DNA from: Planctomycetota bacterium
Lineage (GTDB): Bacteria > Planctomycetota > Phycisphaerae > Sedimentisphaerales > Anaerobacaceae
NCBI GenBank assembly: GCA_019456195.1
Contig: VRUK01000049.1
Coordinates: forward strand, 1-41,532
Length of the DNA stretch: 41,532 nucleotides
Reading direction: 5' to 3'
Shown here: positions 36,998 to 41,532 of the stretch, piece by piece
How the letters are laid out: each line of letters opens with the position of its first letter
How positions within the stretch are numbered: the stretch's first letter is position 1
Position numbers and translations under genes: made by a program
The notes under the pieces: generated by a model
Told to the model about the DNA's origin: nothing
Databases searched by the model: none
The model's input: the letters and a program-made list of their open reading frames with translations, nothing else

Positions 36998-38173
36998 TTA
37001 ATTCGCTGCTTTGGAACTCGCTGTTTCCCGCCTGTAAAGAAGGACCATTGTCCCGGAAGCGGAATTGTGATGGTTTGGCTTGTTGAGTTCCAAAACTAAC
37101 TGTTTCTTGGTTTCGTTTTCCTCAATACTCGCAATAATAGCTGGAGAGCTCAACTCTTCGGAACCTTTCTTCCAGTTTGTTTTAATATTCGCACTGTTGG
37201 AAAAATCCTCAATGCTGAAAGTGTATGTTTTCTGAGCAAAAGGATATTCATTTTTTAGTTTGGCTTTTTCGGAATGTTTTTTGCCGTCCTTGGAATAAAA
37301 CAACCATGGTTCGGAGCTTTGTGCGGCCACAAAAACATAATTGCCCGGTGTTGTTCCTATATCAAAATCAGTAAACTGAACCCGAAGCGGAAGATTCTTT
37401 TTCATGTGAGGAGATGACGGGAACTTCGACCAAAGCCACTGTTCATAATTATCATTGCCGTTATCAAGATTAATCTTAACCGCCGGATTGACAGGTTTGT
37501 TTGACATATTGGTCACTTTTCTTGTTGTGGTATCGACCGAATAATGCGGCACATATTCCAGAATCTTCAGTTTATAATCGCTTGTGGGTAAGGTTATCGT
37601 ATCTCCTGTATTAGCGACATATTCAAGTGGCTTATTCGGGTTATTGCCCCAGACCGTTACAATCCCGATTGACTTGCTGGAGGTTAGTTCTCGCATGATC
37701 TTTTCGATCCCTTCGGAACTGTGGAGTTTGACGATTTTAATACCTCCGACTTGTGACGATATCGACTGTTTGGCTGGATCTGCTGAACTCAGCCAGATAT
37801 CCTGATTAAAGTTTTCGCCCTTGGCTTTTATTTGCACCACTGCCCCACCTTTAGGATCTTCTACTATGGATGTATCCCACTTTAGATCAGGTAAATACTG
37901 CATAAGCCGGATCTTAATTGGTGAACCCATCAGAGGTAGAACATTATCAAGTGTGAGTGCCTTGTTCTCGTTGGCGACTTTTACCGGGAACCGCATCATA
38001 GATCCGTCCATACCCATCTTAACCACTATCTCCCATGGCCCACTTAACATTTCCTGCCGCATTGCGGGCGAATAACCGTAAGTTCTGCTCGAAAATACTG
38101 AGAGTCCTGCAATCACAAGGATAACAATATTGATAACACTTAAATGTGCTCTTGATTTAATAACACTTTTCAT
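36998..38173 (-). CDS. Secreted protein of the cytochrome cluster with internal domain duplication, 391 aa
   Basis: AGGA six bases before the ATG supports the start, which is 8 bp after the NapC-type gene. A signal peptide or anchor covers about residues 12-33. Two similar segments follow: IRLMQYLPDLKWDTS...GGAVVQI...QDIWLSSADP and LKILEYVPHYSVDTT...NPAVKI...YEQWLWSKFPSSP. This looks like a duplicated beta-domain of about 110-130 residues. There are no cysteines and no heme sites. The repeat recalls periplasmic segments of ResB-like cytochrome assembly proteins, but without their membrane helices. A role in assembly or docking of the multiheme complex is suggested only by its position between the two cytochrome genes. 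Confidence 0.8.
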   Translation of the reverse strand: MKSVIKSRAHLSVINIVILVIAGLSVFSSRTYGYSPAMRQEMLSGPWEIVVKMGMDGSMMRFPVKVANENKALTLDNVLPLMGSPIKIRLMQYLPDLKWDTSIVEDPKGGAVVQIKAKGENFNQDIWLSSADPAKQSISSQVGGIKIVKLHSSEGIEKIMRELTSSKSIGIVTVWGNNPNKPLEYVANTGDTITLPTSDYKLKILEYVPHYSVDTTTRKVTNMSNKPVNPAVKINLDNGNDNYEQWLWSKFPSSPHMKKNLPLRVQFTDFDIGTTPGNYVFVAAQSSEPWLFYSKDGKKHSEKAKLKNEYPFAQKTYTFSIEDFSNSANIKTNWKKGSEELSSPAIIASIEENETKKQLVLELNKPNHHNSASGTMVLLYRRETASSKAAN

Positions 38174-38181
38174 AATAGGTC

Positions 38182-39540
38182 CTATTGTGCCTCACTAATT
38201 ATTTCATTCGCTTTAAGCAGTATTGCTTCGGTATATTTAAAATTGTGAACACCCCAACTGCCGTCAGCTTCAACCGAATCTACAAGCTCTTTTGCCTGTG
38301 CAATCTTCTCTTTTAACTCACTGATTTTCTTTTCATCGGTCTCGTAATCTAAGCTGTTCAGTTTTTCTTTCAGTCTGTTGCTGACTTGTTCGTGTAATTT
38401 TTTGATTCTCCCCTGCCAAAATGAAATATATTGCTGCCCCGTTCCCGGTTCATGGCATTTGTCGCAGGCTCGAGGTACTGCTTTGGCAACTGTTCCAAAG
38501 CTGTCTAATGCTCCAGGTTTTTTTTGGGCCTGCTCGATGTGACATCCGGTACATTCCACATGCGTAAGAAACATGGGACTGAGAACTCGATCTGCCTGTG
38601 TATCTTGCATTGGATGTTGGGTTGCGTAAATGGTGCGTTGGACCTGATGGGTGTCGCTGTGACACATCTGGCAATCCAGCATATCTGAAACCGATGTTAC
38701 CTCCTTCTGACCGTGTAATATTTTTCCATGGCATGCAAAGCACTCAACTTTATGGCCATTAGTATGGGCTTTATGAAGTTCTACGCTGTCATCATGCTGT
38801 TCTTTACTGAAGTTATGACAGTTAAGGCATACTTGGTCGTCTATTTTGCTCGTCTTCTGTATTTCCTTTTTATGGCAGGAATCTTCACAACTTGCTTTGT
38901 AGGAAACAAACTCAGAATGGTTAATTGAAACCAGTCCCCGCTGAATAACTTTATTTGGCACTTCATGGCAGCTTGTACAGCTTGTTTTGACCAGCTTCTC
39001 CCTGGTCTCAGGATTCCTGAGGAAATGGCATGTGAAACAGACATTTTTGTTAACGCTGAAATGCTCATCACCCTCAAAGTGGCTGTGACAAGTACCACAT
39101 GTGATATTTATTCCATCGACCTCTTTTTTATAATGATTCCTGTGGGTGAATTTGACACCGTTGAAGTCGAGATCCGTTGTTAGCAGCTCTTCCGTGCTGT
39201 GACATTCCGACCTCAGACAGGATTCTTCTAAAATTGTGGCGCTCGGTTTTGTACCTACTCTGCCGACTATGCAATCGATCGCCTGGGACAGGCCGTTTAC
39301 CTTGCCCTTGACATGACCCATAAATCCGGGCTGGAGATGACATTCGAGACAATTCACCTCACTATGGGTCGATGTCTTCCAGTTGTCATAATAGTTATTC
39401 ATTATATGACAGGAATTGCAAAATCCAGGCTGCTCGGATACAACGATGGCACCCGAAGCAACAACCATAGCTGCCGCAGCTAATAATAATATTTTCACTT
39501 TCCAGTTTAGCTGTTTAATTTTGCTTATTAATGACTTCAT
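38182..39540 (-). CDS. NapC/NrfH-type membrane-anchored multiheme cytochrome c, 12 heme motifs, 452 aa
   Basis: An uncleaved N-terminal membrane helix (about 15-35) is followed by NapC/NirT-like sequence (EQPGFCNSCHIMNNYYDNW and CLECH). Heme motifs: ten CXXCH (CNSCH, CLECH, CGTCH, CFTCH, CTSCH, CLNCH, CFACH, CQMCH, CTGCH, CDKCH), one CX4CH (CLRSECH) and one CX3CH (CEDSCH). The C-terminal ~90 residues are heme-free helices ending in GVHNFKYTEAILLKAN, as in nitrite/hydroxylamine-reductase-like cytochromes. NapC-type anchors oxidise menaquinol and pass electrons to periplasmic partners; the secreted 15-heme protein is the obvious candidate. It is the first cytochrome gene after the two-component pair. 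Confidence 0.92.
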   Translation of the reverse strand: MKSLISKIKQLNWKVKILLLAAAAMVVASGAIVVSEQPGFCNSCHIMNNYYDNWKTSTHSEVNCLECHLQPGFMGHVKGKVNGLSQAIDCIVGRVGTKPSATILEESCLRSECHSTEELLTTDLDFNGVKFTHRNHYKKEVDGINITCGTCHSHFEGDEHFSVNKNVCFTCHFLRNPETREKLVKTSCTSCHEVPNKVIQRGLVSINHSEFVSYKASCEDSCHKKEIQKTSKIDDQVCLNCHNFSKEQHDDSVELHKAHTNGHKVECFACHGKILHGQKEVTSVSDMLDCQMCHSDTHQVQRTIYATQHPMQDTQADRVLSPMFLTHVECTGCHIEQAQKKPGALDSFGTVAKAVPRACDKCHEPGTGQQYISFWQGRIKKLHEQVSNRLKEKLNSLDYETDEKKISELKEKIAQAKELVDSVEADGSWGVHNFKYTEAILLKANEIISEAQ

Positions 39541-39602
39541 TCTTAAGTATTTCGCCTTAATCTTTGTTGTTCATAAAAAGTTTTTGAGCAAATCGGTCTT
39601 TT

Positions 39603-40952
39603 TTAAGTAGTTTGGGATTGCCGAGAAACTTTTGGTAATGTAATCCAAAACTTGGTCCCGGTATCCTCTATACTGTCAATCCATATTTCCCCACCATGTC
39701 TTTCCACTATATATTTTGCTATCGATAGCCCCAGGCCGGTACCGTCTTTTTGGAATTTGCGGGCGTTGCTTGCTCTGAAGAACTCGTCAAATACATCGTC
39801 AGTTTCATCTGCAGGTATCCCGATTCCTGTATCTGCGATTTCGATGACTACACAATCCATTCCGTTTTTTGCACCTATTGTGACTTTACCTTTTTCCGGT
39901 GTATATCTTATTGCATTAAGCAGTAAGTTTGTGAACACTTCTTCGATGGAAAATTGGTTGCCGGAGATTGTATCTACTGACGAATCAACGTCACACTTTA
40001 GTGTTATCGATTTATCTTCAGCTTTTGTTCTGACAGCGGCAACTACGTTGTCCACGGTATCTTTCAAAGGGAAAACATTTATTTCCAGTTTGTCATTCAG
40101 TCGCATTTGCGTCAGCTTCAACAGTGTCTTCACAAAGTTGGTAAGCTTGATGGTTCGCATGTGTGCACGGCTGATAAACTCCGCAGGCTTATCGTCAAGT
40201 GGCCCGACAACTTGATTTACTACCATACCCAGGCAACTCTGTATAGTTGCAAGATGTGATTTGATATCATGAGTTACACGTAGAACGTATTCATCTTTTA
40301 TTTGGTCTTTTTTCTGGAGTAATGTATTTGCCTGTATGTAGGCTCGCTCGGTCCGCTTGAGTCTCACAGAAATGTAGCTGGCCATATATACGGCTAAATA
40401 TAGCGCGGTTGCGAAAACAAAAAAAGTGCCCAGAATGTAAAGTTTGTTTCTATGCAAACAATTTGGTGCGAATCCTCTCAGGCAATAGTGTGGTATAAGT
40501 TGTAGATATTCGAGCAGGATAAGCAGGCCGAAGACTAAAACGGCAAACGTAGCCTGCAGGTAGCTGTCCAGTAAAGAAAGTAAGATGCTTGCTATGATCA
40601 TATGAAATGTAAAGTAAAAAACAAATGGGTTTTCGATCCCGCCTGAAAAATGCAGCAGGACGGTTAGAATAAGCAGATCAGCGGATATCTGAATGTTAAT
40701 TATTTTCTTTACTGCTACACGCGGTATTTCATTCTCTTTTTTTGCAAAATGGTTTAAGAGCAGCAACACTGTCAGATTGTACATAATAAGAAGTATTGCG
40801 ATACTGTAGAGAGCGGCGTCATGTAGTTCTATATACAAAAAGTTACTGGAAGCATAGGTTGCCGCGCAGACAAATACTATGGCTATCCACCTTAGCCTGA
40901 TCAGCCAGTAAGCTCTCTGGAGAAGTCTGATATTTTCAGATACCGGTTCCAT
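39603..40952 (-). CDS. Membrane sensor histidine kinase, 449 aa
   Basis: Start ATG 40952 has AAGG about six bases upstream and overlaps the end of the regulator gene by 17 bases, implying coupled translation; a longer frame to 41033 would lie mostly inside the regulator. The N-terminal half has about six membrane helices (residues ~15-210), an integral-membrane sensor without a large external domain. Then a short linker, HisKA (VLRVTHDIKSHLATIQS; His followed by Asp rather than Glu), and HATPase_c with N box LLLNAIRYTPEK, G1 DTGIGIP and G2 GTGLGLSI. The signal is unknown; its place at the head of the cytochrome block suggests redox or quinone-pool sensing, by inference. Confidence 0.9.
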   Translation of the reverse strand: MEPVSENIRLLQRAYWLIRLRWIAIVFVCAATYASSNFLYIELHDAALYSIAILLIMYNLTVLLLLNHFAKKENEIPRVAVKKIINIQISADLLILTVLLHFSGGIENPFVFYFTFHMIIASILLSLLDSYLQATFAVLVFGLLILLEYLQLIPHYCLRGFAPNCLHRNKLYILGTFFVFATALYLAVYMASYISVRLKRTERAYIQANTLLQKKDQIKDEYVLRVTHDIKSHLATIQSCLGMVVNQVVGPLDDKPAEFISRAHMRTIKLTNFVKTLLKLTQMRLNDKLEINVFPLKDTVDNVVAAVRTKAEDKSITLKCDVDSSVDTISGNQFSIEEVFTNLLLNAIRYTPEKGKVTIGAKNGMDCVVIEIADTGIGIPADETDDVFDEFFRASNARKFQKDGTGLGLSIAKYIVERHGGEIWIDSIEDTGTKFWITLPKVSRQSQTT

Positions 40953-41352
40953 TTTCAGCCTTTTTTGACAGAAGTTTTTTGACCTCGGACAGCAGAACAT
41001 CAGGTTCGACCGGCTTGTCCAGGAACACATCAACCGGCAGCCAGGTAGGGTCTCCGGCGGTGGATTTGAAACCTATGCCGGTCCTGTTCTCAACTGCTGT
41101 CAGCATAAGAATAGGCATTTTTTTAAACTGAGGATCTTTCTTCAATTGTCTGGACATTTCAAAGCCGTCCTGCCAGGCATGCATCATAACATCCAGTATG
41201 GCTAAATCCGGTTTTTCAGCCCTGATTTTTTCCATACCTTCTGTTTTGTCGCCGGCTGTGATCACAGTGTACTGCTCCCTTTCCAAAATGGTCTTAACTA
41301 CATCGATATAATCCGGGTCATCATCAACAATCATAATCTTTGCATTTGCCAT
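40936..41352 (-). CDS. Response regulator receiver protein, 138 aa
   Basis: A single receiver domain: acidic cluster Asp10-Asp12 (IVDDD), phospho-acceptor Asp54 (LAILDVMM), Thr85 (LTAVE) and Lys113 (FLDKP). The loop before the Lys is longer than usual (TGIGFKSTAGDPTWLPVD). There is no DNA-binding or other output domain, so it acts by protein contact or as a phosphate relay. It is the probable partner of the overlapping kinase gene. The ribosome site is weak. Confidence 0.88.
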   Translation of the reverse strand: MANAKIMIVDDDPDYIDVVKTILEREQYTVITAGDKTEGMEKIRAEKPDLAILDVMMHAWQDGFEMSRQLKKDPQFKKMPILMLTAVENRTGIGFKSTAGDPTWLPVDVFLDKPVEPDVLLSEVKKLLSKKAENGTGI

Positions 41353-41463
41353 AATTAATCTCGCAAAAAAACGCCTTGGGATTATTGTAGTCTTTCTTGT
41401 TACTTCCTATACTTTTATAAATCTTTTTTTCAGGTTTATTTGCCTTTCGTTGTCAGATTATCA

Positions 41464-41532
41464 TTAGAATTCGTCATAGAAGATATCGTCCGGGCTAATC
41501 CCTTTTTCCTTAAGCACTCTTGTAACGGCCTC
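41464..41532 (-). CDS. C-terminal end of a gene, probably a flavin/NAD oxidoreductase (partial)
   Basis: A minus-strand frame enters from beyond the window and ends at 41464 after EAVTRVLKEKGISPDDIFYDEF. A tail of form 'LxxxGIxxxxIFYDEF' is common at the end of ferredoxin-NAD(P)-reductase-like proteins, including NqrF-type and oxygenase reductases. Only 22 residues are visible, so the identification is tentative. It lies 111 bp upstream of the response regulator, on the same strand. Confidence 0.45.
   Translation of the reverse strand, partial: EAVTRVLKEKGISPDDIFYDEF

Overview
The window looks like chromosome from a planctomycete, probably of the Phycisphaerae/Sedimentisphaerales type. The evidence is the protein repertoire rather than any marker gene: tandem Gfo/Idh/MocA oxidoreductases with Tat signals, a secreted methyltransferase-PQQ propeller fusion, large discoidin/fibronectin-like surface proteins, a Tat-exported sugar isomerase, and a lipoprotein GH2 beta-galactosidase. 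No rRNA, tRNA, CRISPR array or intact transposase was seen.

Bases 1-9.5 kb: a small membrane-anchored hypothetical protein whose last codons run into a ~184-bp fold-back sequence, followed by a 152-bp MITE-like element with 5-bp target duplications. Next, on the minus strand, come a Gfo/Idh/MocA protein and a methyltransferase-PQQ fusion (one operon), an AT-rich plus-strand gene for a six-repeat PD40/TolB-like lipoprotein, and a minus-strand pair: a bile acid:sodium symporter family (BASS) carrier overlapping a Tat-exported D-mannonate dehydratase-like enolase.

Bases 9.5-22.5 kb: carbohydrate processing. There is a 986-residue multidomain surface protein, a BNR/sialidase-fold lipoprotein with some resemblance to PL24/PL25 ulvan lyases, two tandem Gfo/Idh/MocA genes behind a sigma70-like promoter and a perfect LacI-type palindrome (the second gene has a single-base frameshift), a Tat-exported sugar isomerase/epimerase and a lipoprotein GH2 beta-galactosidase. 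Together they read as an extracytoplasmic polysaccharide/sugar-acid degradation locus.

Bases 22.6-26.4 kb: a dCache hybrid histidine kinase (HisKA-HATPase-REC-Hpt) with a downstream single-domain response regulator, and a tiny kinase-linker-like ORF upstream.

Bases 26.9-41.5 kb: one long minus-strand redox block. Read in transcription order: the tail of a probable flavin/NAD oxidoreductase, a response regulator and overlapping membrane histidine kinase, a NapC/NrfH-type membrane-anchored cytochrome with 12 heme motifs, a secreted protein with an internally duplicated domain, a secreted cytochrome with 15 heme motifs, two near-identical thioredoxin-fold/TPR proteins without the CXXC cysteines, then ccmE (CXXXY type), ccmF, a 32-residue membrane peptide, a 326-residue unknown membrane protein, ccmA, ccmB, ccmC and a 48-residue CcmD-like peptide. 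No CcmG or CcmH is present. Both cytochromes carry one CX4CH and one CX3CH site besides ordinary CXXCH sites. This co-localised variant cytochrome c maturation system, its redox-dead thioredoxin-TPR partners and its multiheme clients are the most interesting content. A tandem duplication of the thioredoxin-TPR gene left a fossil of the cytochrome tail between the copies.
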